From Pseudomonadota bacterium (lineage in GTDB: Bacteria > Pseudomonadota > Gammaproteobacteria > Burkholderiales > SG8-39), in NCBI GenBank assembly GCA_021811085.1, contig JAJZPQ010000004.1, positions 62,001 through 126,000 of the forward strand: a DNA stretch of 64,000 nucleotides, in the 5' to 3' direction. Positions 48,920 to 57,290 of the stretch are shown one piece after another. The first letter of the stretch is position 1. Every line of letters starts with the position of its first letter. Under the pieces are notes generated by a model, which was given only the letters and a program-made list of their open reading frames with translations, made no database searches and was not told the origin of the DNA. Position numbers and translations under genes: made by a program.

Positions 48920-48936
48920 GTTACAGAAAGATGACA
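48920..48936 (-). promoter_or_regulatory. Pho box of the small basic protein
   Basis: Minus strand TGTCAT (48936-48931), 5 nt, TGTAAC (48925-48920). With flanking bases it matches the 18-base E. coli Pho box at nearly all fixed positions. A good -10 at the usual 10-nt distance is not obvious (TCAGAT); TATTAT lies 16 nt away. Confidence 0.65.
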
Positions 48937-49002
48937 GCGTGCTGATCGACGATGTCGGGCCTGGTACCTTGTGCCGCGTTAATACACTTTTCCAAAGTGT
49001 AC

Positions 49003-49029
49003 AAAAAATGCCGCGGCCGAAGCCGCGGC
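49003..49029 (-). terminator. Terminator of the phasin gene
   Basis: Minus strand: GCCGCGGC, loop TTCG, GCCGCGGC, then A and six T. A perfect 8-bp stem with a UUCG tetraloop, 54 nt after the phasin stop. Confidence 0.93.
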
Positions 49030-49082
49030 TCAACAACGCCATTCTTAGGAGGAGGATAAAGAAGGGCGACAATCTCGGGCGC

Positions 49083-49673
49083 TCAGACCGCTTTTTTTCT
49101 ATTTTTGTTATTCCGACTGCCGTTGCCGGTCTGGGTAGGGAGTTTGCCCAATTTAGCGTCTGCGTCCGCAATGCGCGCGACAGCGAACTTAGCCTGCGCG
49201 ACTTCGCTGGTCTTTACACCGAATTCGGTAAGGCCGTCAAAGGCGGAGTTAGCGGTGTCAATCACCGATTTCACCGCCTTTACCACCGCGCCGGAGCCCT
49301 GAGGCGCCAATTGCACTAGCCGGTCCAGCCCTGCGGCCACGCCCCTGCCGAAGCCGCTTGCCTGAGCATTGACCAGCCTTGCCATTTCGCCCTGAGCTTG
49401 CGAGCCGAGTTCGCACACGCTCAGCGAATAGGCAATCGATCTGTCCAGAGCGGGTACAGCGAGCGCGGCGCTCAAGCGTGAAAGCTCCGGCGTACCGGTT
49501 CCGACCAGCAGCGCTTTTGCATAATCCGCGCCATCGTTGGACGCTGACCGGACAACGTCGATATTCAGCGCGGAAAGCCGCTCGAGCGCGGTGATTTGCG
49601 CGCGCACGAACTCGAACAGCGCTTGCATGCCCGCTTGCTGCAATTCGTCGAATGGATTAGGGCCCGTGTACAT
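49083..49673 (-). CDS. phaP: Phasin family protein
   Basis: Phasins coat polyhydroxyalkanoate granules. The 196-residue, mostly helical product has the Phasin_2 pattern: an N-terminal FDELQQAGMQALFEFVRAQITALERLSALNI, then AQGEMARLVNAQASGFGRGV, and an Ala/Lys-rich tail ending NNKNRKKAV. ATG 49673 gives the family N terminus (MYTGPNPFDE). It lies 28 nt after olsB and ends in a strong terminator, so it may be cotranscribed with olsB. Presence implies polyhydroxybutyrate storage. Confidence 0.88.
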   Translation of the reverse strand: MYTGPNPFDELQQAGMQALFEFVRAQITALERLSALNIDVVRSASNDGADYAKALLVGTGTPELSRLSAALAVPALDRSIAYSLSVCELGSQAQGEMARLVNAQASGFGRGVAAGLDRLVQLAPQGSGAVVKAVKSVIDTANSAFDGLTEFGVKTSEVAQAKFAVARIADADAKLGKLPTQTGNGSRNNKNRKKAV

Positions 49674-49701
49674 GAGGTGTCTCCTGAGCGTCCGCGGTCG
49701 A

Positions 49702-50466
49702 TCAAGCGGCTTTCGCGAGAAAATGCTGGGCATAACGCGGATTGATGTTCGCCAGCGGCAGCAGGATCAGCAAATCGGCGCAGTTGAAGTCCAGGTCCCA
49801 GGCGGGCTCACCGCAGATCCAGGCGCCGACGTTGAGGTAGCCTTTGACCAAAGGCGGCAGCTCGGCCTGGACTGAGGCATCCAGGTGCTCCAGCGGCAGC
49901 CGGTGGCGCGGAAACGCGCGATATTCGGGCGGGCACAGGTACCGTTGCATAATGCGTTGATAGATCGATGCGGCCGCATGGCCGCCATCGCGCAGGCTTA
50001 GGCTGGCGCAGCCGATCATGTGATCGTAGCCGTTCTCCGTCATGTAGCGCGCCAGGCCCGACCACAGCAGGAAAATCGTGCTGCCCGAACGGTAATCCGG
50101 ATGGATACAGGAGCGCCCGACTTCCACGAGATTCGGCCGCAGCTGCGCCAGGCGTACCAGATCGAATTCCTGTTCCGAGTAATAGCCACCGATCCGATGG
50201 GCGTTGCGCGGGGGCAATATGCGGTAGGTGCCCACCACTTCGCCTGAATCCTCATCGCGCACCAGAAGGTGCTCGCAATGCGGATCGAATATGTCGTGGT
50301 CGACGCCGGGCCGGGCCGTCTCGATGCGCGCGCCCATCTCCCCGGCGAACACCGCGTAGCGCAGGCGCTGTGCCTCGACGACCTCGCTTTCCCTGCGCGC
50401 AAGACTCACGCTGAGCCTGCGCCGCGGCTTGTTCGCCTGTTGCTGTTGCAGCTCCCGGTTTAGCAT
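49702..50466 (-). CDS. olsB: L-ornithine N-alpha-acyltransferase OlsB
   Basis: OlsB transfers a 3-hydroxyacyl chain to ornithine, the first step of ornithine lipid synthesis. The 254-residue GNAT-type product has EAQRLRYAVFAGEMGA, FDPHCEHLLVRDEDSGEVVGTYRILP, VEVGRSCIHPDYRSG and MIGCASLSLRDGGHAAASIYQ, all typical of OlsB. ATG 50466 follows GGAGG. It is encoded after an olsA-like acyltransferase, 126 nt away, with its own Pho-box-like element between. Ornithine lipids lack phosphorus and often replace phospholipids under phosphate limitation. Confidence 0.9.
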   Translation of the reverse strand: MLNRELQQQQANKPRRRLSVSLARRESEVVEAQRLRYAVFAGEMGARIETARPGVDHDIFDPHCEHLLVRDEDSGEVVGTYRILPPRNAHRIGGYYSEQEFDLVRLAQLRPNLVEVGRSCIHPDYRSGSTIFLLWSGLARYMTENGYDHMIGCASLSLRDGGHAAASIYQRIMQRYLCPPEYRAFPRHRLPLEHLDASVQAELPPLVKGYLNVGAWICGEPAWDLDFNCADLLILLPLANINPRYAQHFLAKAA

Positions 50467-50499
50467 CGTCTTCCTCCAACAAGTGATGAACGCGGAATC

Positions 50500-50543
50500 A
50501 CTGTAGGAGCGCGGCGTTACGCCGGCGTGAAGGGAAGATGAAA
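50500..50543 (-). promoter_or_regulatory. Pho-box-like element and -10 of olsB
   Basis: Minus strand: TTTCAT (50543-50538), CTTCAC (50532-50527), CGTAAC (50521-50516), spaced 11 nt, then 10 nt and TACAGT (50505-50500). The part GTAGGAGCGCGGCGTTACGC on the plus strand also resembles a REP-like element, so the match could be partly accidental. Confidence 0.45.
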
Positions 50544-50592
50544 TGTTGATTACCACTTCGCGTGCGACAACGCAGGTTCGTGCCGATTTGCC

Positions 50593-51399
50593 TCAGGCGG
50601 CTTCGGCGTACGCTGCAGCGGCCGCGTCTGATTCAATTCCGAGCGCGCGTGCGATGACCGTCTGGGCGCGCACTGCAATTTCCCCGCGGGTGTGATTGCT
50701 ACCGGACCACGCGCCGAGGAAGCGCAATTCGAGCGCGAGTTCCGGCTGTTTCACAAGGGCAACAATAGAGCCGAGCAGCGTGGCGTCGCCGACCCAGGCG
50801 GCGGCTTCGGCATGTGCGCCCCGACCATCGACATAACGCAAGGCCAGCGGATGCACCAGTGCGGCTGCGTCCACCGCCGACTGCAGCAAGGCTGGACGGA
50901 ACGGCTTGAGCTCTGCCCCGAGCGTAGTCGTTCCCTCCGGATAGACCACCACCGGCCGCATTCCATCGTTGAGCACTCGCGCAATCTCGCGGCTTGCCCG
51001 GCGTGCGCCGCGCGGACTGCCGCGTTCTATGAAAATGGTGCCAGTGCGCTCGCAGACCTTTCCGAGCAAGGGCCAGCGGCGGACCTCGGACTTGGCGACA
51101 AAGGTTGCGGGGAACACGGCGCAAATGGCGAAAATGTCGATCCAGGACACGTGGTTCGCGAGTAACAAGGATTTCGCCGGCAGCGTGGACGGCTGGTCGT
51201 AGCAGCGCAATTTGATATTGAGGATAACGAGCAGACGCCTCGACCAGCGCTGGATCATCGCTTGCTGGCGCACGCTTGAGCGGCGCGGGTAAACCGCCGC
51301 GGCGAGATAAATGCCCAGGGCAAAATGCACACCGAGCCGCAGGATGCGGACGGCGCGGGTTAGGTAACTCGTGCTGGACCGAATCGCGACGTCATGCAT
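50593..51399 (-). CDS. olsA: 1-acyl-glycerol-3-phosphate/lyso-ornithine acyltransferase (OlsA-like)
   Basis: A 268-residue PlsC-family acyltransferase with a membrane helix near residues 15-35, the catalytic LLLANHVSWIDIFA (HX4D), FIERGSP and VVYPEGTTT. OlsA in the same family adds the second acyl chain to lyso-ornithine lipid; the position next to olsB supports that role, though some enzymes also make phosphatidic acid. ATG 51399 begins 4 nt after the stop of small protein B, implying translational coupling. Confidence 0.82.
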   Translation of the reverse strand: MHDVAIRSSTSYLTRAVRILRLGVHFALGIYLAAAVYPRRSSVRQQAMIQRWSRRLLVILNIKLRCYDQPSTLPAKSLLLANHVSWIDIFAICAVFPATFVAKSEVRRWPLLGKVCERTGTIFIERGSPRGARRASREIARVLNDGMRPVVVYPEGTTTLGAELKPFRPALLQSAVDAAALVHPLALRYVDGRGAHAEAAAWVGDATLLGSIVALVKQPELALELRFLGAWSGSNHTRGEIAVRAQTVIARALGIESDAAAAAYAEAA

Positions 51400-51403
51400 C
51401 GCA

Positions 51404-51685
51404 TCAAGCACTGAAGCGGCGCCCGACCCGGCGCCGGGAGCGCGCACGCATGCGCCGTGCGCGCCGCGCGCTGCTGCTCCTTGCATCCATAATGAGCGTG
51501 AACAGGGGATGCGCAAAACTTGGCGAGTTCGCGCCAGCCTCGTCGGGAAGGATGGAATCGTTCCCGCGCGACACCCACACTTGTCGGGTCCGTTCGATTA
51601 CCGCGGTTGCGGTTTGTGCTAAGTCGGTCGGCCAGCCCCTCCACGCGCGCTCGACGCGAGGGAAATTCCTTTCCTGCTCGATCAT
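51404..51685 (-). CDS. Small unknown protein B (MI[D/E]QE family), coupled to olsA
   Basis: A 93-residue protein paralogous to the one at 45160-45477: MIEQERNFPRVERAW, then PTDLAQTATAVIERTRQVWVSRG and FAHPLFTLIMDAR. The last 25 residues are very Arg-rich and unlike the paralogue. ATG 51685 follows AAGGAG. The gene is directly upstream of olsA (4 nt), under a triple Pho box whose sequence is nearly the same as that of paralogue A. Function unknown; the context suggests membrane lipid remodelling. Confidence 0.8.
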   Translation of the reverse strand: MIEQERNFPRVERAWRGWPTDLAQTATAVIERTRQVWVSRGNDSILPDEAGANSPSFAHPLFTLIMDARSSSARRARRMRARSRRRVGRRFSA

Positions 51686-51751
51686 GATCTGCTCCTTTAG
51701 CCTGTCCGGTTGCGGCGGGTCCGGCCAAGCACGGTCCGCCGCGGGAAACTC

Positions 51752-51795
51752 AAGATAGCAGCCGAAAATGACAGTACGTTGACGCCAGTGTGAAT
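51752..51795 (-). promoter_or_regulatory. Triple Pho box and -10 of small protein B-olsA
   Basis: Minus strand: ATTCAC (51795-51790), CGTCAA (51784-51779), TGTCAT (51773-51768), 11 nt apart; 10 nt later TATCTT (51757-51752). TGTCAT is a perfect PhoB unit. A GCGGCGGACC motif downstream of the -10 is shared with promoter A. Confidence 0.72.
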
Positions 51796-51929
51796 TGCGG
51801 ATATCCGCGTGCCATGTGCCGGCTTTCGCGCGGGCGTTTGACCCAAAACAAAAAGCGTAAGATGGCATGCGCGCATTATTTCCGGCGCAGGCTGCGGAGC
51901 AGTGCCGCGCATATTCAAGGAGAACCCAG

Positions 51930-53111
51930 ATGAGCAGACAAGTCGTGGTAGTTAGCGGTGTGCGCACCGCAATCGGCGATTACGGCGGCGGGCTGAAAGA
52001 CCTGGCGCCGACCGAGCTCGCGGCCAGAGTCGCGCGCGAAGCCGTGGCGCGCGCCAAAGTCGATCCGAACGAGGTCGGCCACGTCGTGTTCGGCCATGTG
52101 ATCCACACCGAAGCGAAGGACATGTACCTGTCGCGCGTGGCCATGATCAACGCCGGCCTCGCCCACCATACCCCGGCGATGACGCTGAACCGCCTGTGCG
52201 GCAGCGGCATGCAGGCGATCGTCAGCGCCGCGCAGGCCATCCTGCTCGGTGACGCGGAGATCGCGCTTGCGGGCGGCGCGGAATCGATGAGCCGCGGCGG
52301 CTATCTGATGCCCAGCTTGCGCTGGGGCCAGCGCATGGGCGACGGCGGCACGGTCGACATGATGGTGGGCGCACTCACCGATCCGTTCGACACCGTGCAC
52401 ATGGGCATCACTGCAGAGAATGTCGCGGAGAAGTGGAATATCACGCGTACGCAACAGGACGAATTTGCGGTGGAGAGCCACCGCCGCGCGATCAACGCGA
52501 TTCAGAAGGGCTATTTCAAGGAACAGATCCTGCCCATCGAAATGAAGACGCGCAAAGGCGTAACCCTGTTCGACACCGACGAGCATCCGCGCGCCGACGC
52601 GAGCATGGAAGGCATGGCGAAGCTGAAAACGGTGTTCAAGAAGGATGGCACGGTCACGGCCGGCAACGCCTCCGGCATCAATGACGGCGCAGCGGCGGTG
52701 GTGTTGATGGAAGCCGGGGCGGCGGCGAAGAAAGGACTGAAACCGATGGCGCGACTGCTCGCCTACGGCCACGCAGGGGTCGACCCCAAATACATGGGCA
52801 TAGGCCCCGTGCCCGCAGTGCAGACGGCGCTGGCGCGCGCGGGGCTCAAAGTGAGTGACATGGACGTCATCGAATCGAACGAGGCCTTCGCGGCCCAGGC
52901 CTGCGCCGTAGCCAAGGATCTTCAATTCGGCCCAGCTAAGACCAACCCCAACGGCGGCGCAGTTGCGCTGGGGCACCCCATAGGGGCCACGGGCTGCCTG
53001 CTCACGGTCAAGGCACTGTATGAACTGCAGCGCAGTGGCGGGCGCTACGCCTTGGTGACCATGTGCATCGGCGGTGGACAGGGAATCGCAGCGGTGTTCG
53101 AGCGCCTGTGA
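51930..53111 (+). CDS. phaA: Acetyl-CoA acetyltransferase (beta-ketothiolase)
   Basis: Condenses two acetyl-CoA to acetoacetyl-CoA, the first step of polyhydroxybutyrate synthesis; it can also run in the degradative direction. The 393-residue product has the acyl-accepting Cys in TLNRLCGSGMQAIVSA (Cys90), the His in GGAVALGHPIGATG and the second Cys in VTMCIGGGQG. ATG 51930 follows AAGGAG. The nearby phasin supports the PHB role, but the symbol is tentative among related thiolases. Confidence 0.88.
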   Translation: MSRQVVVVSGVRTAIGDYGGGLKDLAPTELAARVAREAVARAKVDPNEVGHVVFGHVIHTEAKDMYLSRVAMINAGLAHHTPAMTLNRLCGSGMQAIVSAAQAILLGDAEIALAGGAESMSRGGYLMPSLRWGQRMGDGGTVDMMVGALTDPFDTVHMGITAENVAEKWNITRTQQDEFAVESHRRAINAIQKGYFKEQILPIEMKTRKGVTLFDTDEHPRADASMEGMAKLKTVFKKDGTVTAGNASGINDGAAAVVLMEAGAAAKKGLKPMARLLAYGHAGVDPKYMGIGPVPAVQTALARAGLKVSDMDVIESNEAFAAQACAVAKDLQFGPAKTNPNGGAVALGHPIGATGCLLTVKALYELQRSGGRYALVTMCIGGGQGIAAVFERL

Positions 53112-53214
53112 ACTGATTTTGCGCGATGCGCAAGCCCAGAGAATCGCCGCGAGTCGTCTCGCATAGGATTGTTCCTCAAAAAATGGTCCATAAAGATGTC
53201 CTGCACCCGGATCG

Positions 53215-53973
53215 TCAGCGTCTAAGGGCCTCGGACACGAGCCAATCGCGCACCTGACGTGCCACCCAGGCGGCGTCGTCCAGCGGCAGATCGTGGCCCG
53301 CGTCCGGGTGGATTGCGAGGGGCGTATTCCAACGCGCGGCGAGGTGGCGCGAACAGCGCGGATTCACCAAGGCGTCCTGAGCGCTGGCCAGTACCAGTAT
53401 GGGCACCGCCGGCCTGCGCGTGGGGGCGCGATAGCGCGCAGCCGCAAACAGCTGACGCAGTGCGTTCCGGCGCGACACGGGGCATTCGCGCCGGTACGCG
53501 AGCCATGCTTCCAGAACGCCTGCCTGCGCCTCACCGCGCCGGCTGGTCAAGCGCAGGATCGCACGCTCCTGCTGTGCCGGGGTTCCGCTGACGAGACTCA
53601 GCAGCGCCGGATACGCGCCTGGCCTGAGGCGCCGGTAAAACGGGTCGAAACGGCCCAGACTGGAATTGATCAATACGCAGCCGTACAACTCCTGCGGATG
53701 CGTCGATCCCCAGGCGACGGCCACCATGCCGCCCATGGACAAGCCAAGCAGATGGTAGGGCGGTGAAATGCCGCGTGCGGCCAGCTCGCCGCGGCAGAAA
53801 TCGACCATCTGTAGCACGCTGGATGGACTGCGCAGTCGATGCAAGCGGCCATTTCCGGGGAGATCGAGTGTCACAACTTCCGCTCCGCCGACTTGCGCGC
53901 GCAACACCTCCGGCAATCCGCCCCAGTGGCGCGCCTCGCGCATCAGTCCGCGCAGCAGGATCCAGGTCGCCAT
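53215..53973 (-). CDS. Alpha/beta hydrolase
   Basis: A 252-residue alpha/beta hydrolase with nucleophile elbow GLSMGGM (near residue 98), an acid in LASAQDALV and the His in DAGHDLPLDD. No substrate can be named. It is the last gene of the GT4-PAP2-M14-hydrolase run, 12 nt after the carboxypeptidase gene, so an action on lipid or ester products is conceivable. Confidence 0.82.
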   Translation of the reverse strand: MATWILLRGLMREARHWGGLPEVLRAQVGGAEVVTLDLPGNGRLHRLRSPSSVLQMVDFCRGELAARGISPPYHLLGLSMGGMVAVAWGSTHPQELYGCVLINSSLGRFDPFYRRLRPGAYPALLSLVSGTPAQQERAILRLTSRRGEAQAGVLEAWLAYRRECPVSRRNALRQLFAAARYRAPTRRPAVPILVLASAQDALVNPRCSRHLAARWNTPLAIHPDAGHDLPLDDAAWVARQVRDWLVSEALRR

Positions 53974-53985
53974 GCGTCCGTCCTT

Positions 53986-55041
53986 TCAGTACCAACGCTC
54001 TACCGCCGCCTGATGGTGGCGTGCGCGCTCGGCGCGTGCCGGCAGCCAGATGCGGTGCGAAGCGGCCGCACGTACGAGAAAATCCATCCACAGCAAATGG
54101 CTGCGCAGCACCCGCTGCAGGCGGTGAACTGGAAGGGGGTTGAAAATGCCCAAGCGCGAGAACATTTGCCGCGGGCTTTTCTTGATCCACAACCAGGAGC
54201 CCATTTCCAGCGTGAGCGGCAGGAATACCGTCTTTTTGCGCTGCAACGCTTCCAGATAAAGATGATCCCAAAGATCGCCGTGGGCAAGGTACTGCCGGCA
54301 TTGCGGCTCGAACAGGTAGTTGTGGTGCGGATAAGTCTCGTCGAACAGGCGATGCAGAGCGTCGATCTCGGGCAGATGGCGGATCGGTTCCGCGGTGTGC
54401 GCATAGGGAAACCAGATGCGGTCGCGCAGGCCGAACCCGGAGTGGCAATCGAGGGCCAAACTGAAGCTGCGGCCGAACAGTTCTTCCTGCACCACCTGAC
54501 ACACCGCCCGGCTCTCAATTTCCATATCCTCATCCGCGCTGCCGCGATACCACGGCAGGCGCGGGCTGATGCGCTGGCCGCCGTACAGGAACGGCACCTT
54601 GTGCGGCGACTCCACCGGCGCATTGCGCATCAGGTCGATGCCGCGCGGATTGCTGCGCGTGCCGCGCCACATGCCGCCCGGATTCACCAAGGGCATGAAC
54701 ACAAGGCGGACGGACGCCAGCTGCCGCTGCAGCAGGTGATCCCAGCGCAGGCGCCCGATCAGGCTGTGCAGAAACGACAACAGCACCCGCGTGCCAATGC
54801 GCTCCAGTCCATGAATGCCGCCGAAAAAGCCAACTCCGGGCACTTCCTGGCTCGGATTGCCGAGGCACAGCGCATAGACCGGAAAACGTCGCCCGTCCGT
54901 CGCAACTTCGCACACCTCGCGCACCTGCACATGCGGTACACCTTGCTTGATGATCCGCTGGAGGTTGAGCAGTTCAGGAAACTCGTCTTCCGCAGGCACG
55001 TGCAAGACCGGACTACACAAGAAGCACAGCGTGTGCAACAC
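53986..55041 (-). CDS. M14-family zinc carboxypeptidase-like protein
   Basis: A 351-residue protein with an M14 metallopeptidase core: the zinc HxxE in GFFGGIHGLERIG (near residue 77), NPGGMWRGTRSN, the third ligand in LALDCHSGFG and a candidate catalytic Glu in LTLEMGSW. No signal peptide is evident. GTG 55041 overlaps the end of the PAP2 gene by 29 nt and follows AGGGG. Substrate unknown; M14 relatives include succinylglutamate desuccinylase and deacylases as well as peptidases. Confidence 0.8.
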   Translation of the reverse strand: MLHTLCFLCSPVLHVPAEDEFPELLNLQRIIKQGVPHVQVREVCEVATDGRRFPVYALCLGNPSQEVPGVGFFGGIHGLERIGTRVLLSFLHSLIGRLRWDHLLQRQLASVRLVFMPLVNPGGMWRGTRSNPRGIDLMRNAPVESPHKVPFLYGGQRISPRLPWYRGSADEDMEIESRAVCQVVQEELFGRSFSLALDCHSGFGLRDRIWFPYAHTAEPIRHLPEIDALHRLFDETYPHHNYLFEPQCRQYLAHGDLWDHLYLEALQRKKTVFLPLTLEMGSWLWIKKSPRQMFSRLGIFNPLPVHRLQRVLRSHLLWMDFLVRAAASHRIWLPARAERARHHQAAVERWY

Positions 55042-55543
55042 CGGCCCCTATGGCCGCGCCGGCAAGCACATCGCTTGGATAGTGCAAACCGAGAACCACG
55101 CGCGACAGGGCGATCAGCAGCGTGAACGGCACCAGTACCGCTGTGAGTACGGGAAAATAGAATACGGCGACCGTAGTGAATGCCACCGCGTGCAGCGTGT
55201 GGCCGGAGGGAAAGCTGAATGCATCAAGCGGTGCTATCCCCGCCCGAATGTCGCGCAGAACCCGGTACGGACGCGGCCTCGTGGTCGTGGACTTAAGCAG
55301 CTTATAGAATGCGAGGCCGATCGTCCCCGCGGCGAGCATGCGCAGCGATGTCTCCAGCCCTATGCGTCCTTGGGTCATCGCCAAGGCGAGCATCAGCAGA
55401 TACCAGATTACCCCGTTGCCCAAACGGCTGACTACACGGAACAGGGTCCGCACCGGGGCCACGCCGACACTGGCGTTAAGGCGGCGCGTCCAGCGCCGAT
55501 CCCACTCGAGCAAGGATTCGACGGAAAGGGCGCGCAGATGCAT
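55013..55543 (-). CDS. PAP2-family membrane phosphatase
   Basis: A 176-residue membrane protein with five or six helices and the PAP2 motifs KSTTTRPRPYR (KX6RP), FPSGHT and SRVVLGLHYPSD. Such enzymes remove phosphate from phosphatidic acid, phosphatidylglycerol phosphate or undecaprenyl pyrophosphate. ATG 55543 lies 11 nt after the GT4 stop and follows GGAG. In this operon it may release diacylglycerol for glycolipid synthesis. Confidence 0.87.
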   Translation of the reverse strand: MHLRALSVESLLEWDRRWTRRLNASVGVAPVRTLFRVVSRLGNGVIWYLLMLALAMTQGRIGLETSLRMLAAGTIGLAFYKLLKSTTTRPRPYRVLRDIRAGIAPLDAFSFPSGHTLHAVAFTTVAVFYFPVLTAVLVPFTLLIALSRVVLGLHYPSDVLAGAAIGAGVAHAVLLV

Positions 55544-55554
55544 GCCAAACTCCG

Positions 55555-56802
55555 CTAATTCGTTTGCTCGGCCGCCGGCGCACAAGCGGCCTCGGCACGC
55601 GGCCTGTTCGCTGCAATTTTGACCAGCGCTTTCTCCAGCTCGTCAAACGCCTTGCTCCAGTTCAAACGTTCAGCAGTCTGTCTCGCGCGCTGCCGCAGTT
55701 TCTGCACTTCCTGGGCGGAACTGGCGAGGCGCAGCGCCTGCCGGCGGAAGGCAATCTCGTCCCCGAATGGCGCAACCAGGCCGTTGTGCCCGTGGACGAT
55801 GTGCTCGCGTGCCGCGGCATAGTCGAACGCCACGATCGCGAGGCCGCTCGCAAGCGCCTCCATCGTGACGTTGCCAAAAGTCTCGCTCTGGCTCGGAAAC
55901 ACGAACAGGTCGGCGGATGCGTAGTGCGACGCGAGATCTTCGCCCGTGCGCATTCCCGCAAACACAAAATCCGGGTTCTCGGCGCGAAGGGTCTTGCCCA
56001 TGGGGCCATCCCCGACGATCACCACGCGCAGATCCCGGCGAGCGTGGCGGGCAGCGCGAACGCTCTGCACGAACAGGCTCAGGTTCTTCTCGGCGGCGAG
56101 CCGGCCTACGTATAGCGCAACCAGGCTGGTGTCATCGCAATGCCATATGCGGCGCAATTCGAAGCTGCGCTTGGCAGGAGTGAAAAGCTGCGCATCGATC
56201 CCACGCCGGACGACGTTGAGCGCATTGAATCCAAGCGCGCGCAAACGGTCGCGCATTTCATGCGTAGGGACAAAAGTGCAATCGCAGCGGTTATGCAGCG
56301 CGCGCAGATAGCCGGTTACAAGACCCGCAATCGAGCCGAAACCATAGTGGCGGCTGTAGTCGTGAAAATTGGTGTGGAAATCCGATACCACCGGAATACC
56401 CAGTTTGCGTGCAGCCCTAAGCGCGGACCACCCGAGCGGGCCTTCGGTAATCAAGTGCACGATGTCGGGCGGCCGCGCGCTCCAGTCGCGGGCCAGCCGC
56501 TCCGGGCTGATGAGGCCGATCCGCAGTTCCGGATAGTTCAGAAGCCGCGACCCCTTGGTGAGCCGCTGATGAAAGGCCCGCGCCGGTACCGCGGACAAGG
56601 AGGTACCGTCGCAGGCCTGACGCGGCCTGATCAGCTCGATTTCGTGTCCGCGTGCCAGCAGTTCCTCGACCATCAGGCCGACAGTGCGCGCGACACCATT
56701 GATTTCAGGCGGGTAAGTCTCCGTGACGACCGCGATGCGGAGCGCCGCGTGGGGGTGAAGCGAATGCGCAATGGACTGCACAGCACCGCATACTGAAGGC
56801 AC
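55555..56802 (-). CDS. GT4-family glycosyltransferase, candidate glycolipid synthase
   Basis: A GT-B glycosyltransferase of up to 415 residues with RIAVVTETYPPEINGVARTV at its real domain start, the N-terminal acceptor domain, then ALYVGRLAAEKNLSLFVQ, VIVGDGPMG and FPSQSETFGNVTMEALASG (the donor EX7E-like region). It resembles family-4 enzymes that glycosylate diacylglycerol (Agt, MgtA, SqdX). The start is unsure: GTG 56802 or GTG 56781. A four-unit Pho-box-like element lies directly upstream, and PAP2 follows. The sugar is unknown. Confidence 0.83.
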   Translation of the reverse strand: MPSVCGAVQSIAHSLHPHAALRIAVVTETYPPEINGVARTVGLMVEELLARGHEIELIRPRQACDGTSLSAVPARAFHQRLTKGSRLLNYPELRIGLISPERLARDWSARPPDIVHLITEGPLGWSALRAARKLGIPVVSDFHTNFHDYSRHYGFGSIAGLVTGYLRALHNRCDCTFVPTHEMRDRLRALGFNALNVVRRGIDAQLFTPAKRSFELRRIWHCDDTSLVALYVGRLAAEKNLSLFVQSVRAARHARRDLRVVIVGDGPMGKTLRAENPDFVFAGMRTGEDLASHYASADLFVFPSQSETFGNVTMEALASGLAIVAFDYAAAREHIVHGHNGLVAPFGDEIAFRRQALRLASSAQEVQKLRQRARQTAERLNWSKAFDELEKALVKIAANRPRAEAACAPAAEQTN

Positions 56803-56805
56803 CGA

Positions 56806-56844
56806 GTGACATTTGGATTACGTCTGTTTGAATATTCGATGACA
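56806..56844 (-). promoter_or_regulatory. Four-unit Pho box before the GT4 operon
   Basis: Minus strand: TGTCAT (56844-56839), ATTCAA (56833-56828), CGTAAT (56822-56817), TGTCAC (56811-56806), all 11 nt apart. The first and last are perfect units. The -10 is unclear (CAGTAT about 10 nt after the last unit). It starts 6 nt after the dgkA stop. Confidence 0.62.
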
Positions 56845-56849
56845 AACCG

Positions 56850-57218
56850 TCATCCGCGCAGCACTACGACCCATATGGTGGCCATGCAAACAAGGCTCAG
56901 CATGACGGCCGCGCTGCCGATGTCTTTTGCGACCTTGGCCAGCTCATGGTTGTCGAGCGAAATGCGATCGACCGCAGCCTCGATCGCGGAATTGAGCAAC
57001 TCGACGATCAACACCAGGAACACGCTGCCCAGAAGCAGGGCGCGTTCGCTTGCGTTCACGTGCAGCAGCAAGGCCGTAGGCAACAGCAATGCCGCAAGTC
57101 CGATTTCCTGGCGAAACGCGTCTTCGAGCCGGTATGCCGCGCGCAGCCCGTTGATCGAATAGCCGCAGGCGTTGATCAGGCGGCGCAGGCCGGTCTTGCC
57201 TTTGTATGGGCTCTGCAT
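56850..57218 (-). CDS. dgkA: Diacylglycerol kinase
   Basis: DgkA phosphorylates diacylglycerol to phosphatidic acid and recycles it into phospholipids. The 122-residue integral membrane product has three helices and the signature ELLNSAIEAAVDRI with the catalytic Glu, preceded by the N-terminal ACGYSINGLRAAYRLEDAFRQE. It is divergent from the phosphodiesterase gene and upstream of the GT4 operon on the same strand. Confidence 0.95.
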   Translation of the reverse strand: MQSPYKGKTGLRRLINACGYSINGLRAAYRLEDAFRQEIGLAALLLPTALLLHVNASERALLLGSVFLVLIVELLNSAIEAAVDRISLDNHELAKVAKDIGSAAVMLSLVCMATIWVVVLRG

Positions 57219-57290
57219 GATTCTTAAGGAACCTCCGTCGGTCAAGTCGAAAACCAGCGCTCTGGGCGATAGCCGCCGCGCCGCATTATC

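Larger units (their letters stand above)
48770..49082. other. Intergenic region upstream of the small basic protein
   Basis: No gene seen in 313 bases. It holds the Pho box for the small basic gene (48920-48936), an inverted repeat ACACTTT-TCC-AAAGTGT (48984-49000) and the phasin terminator (49003-49029). Confidence 0.7.
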
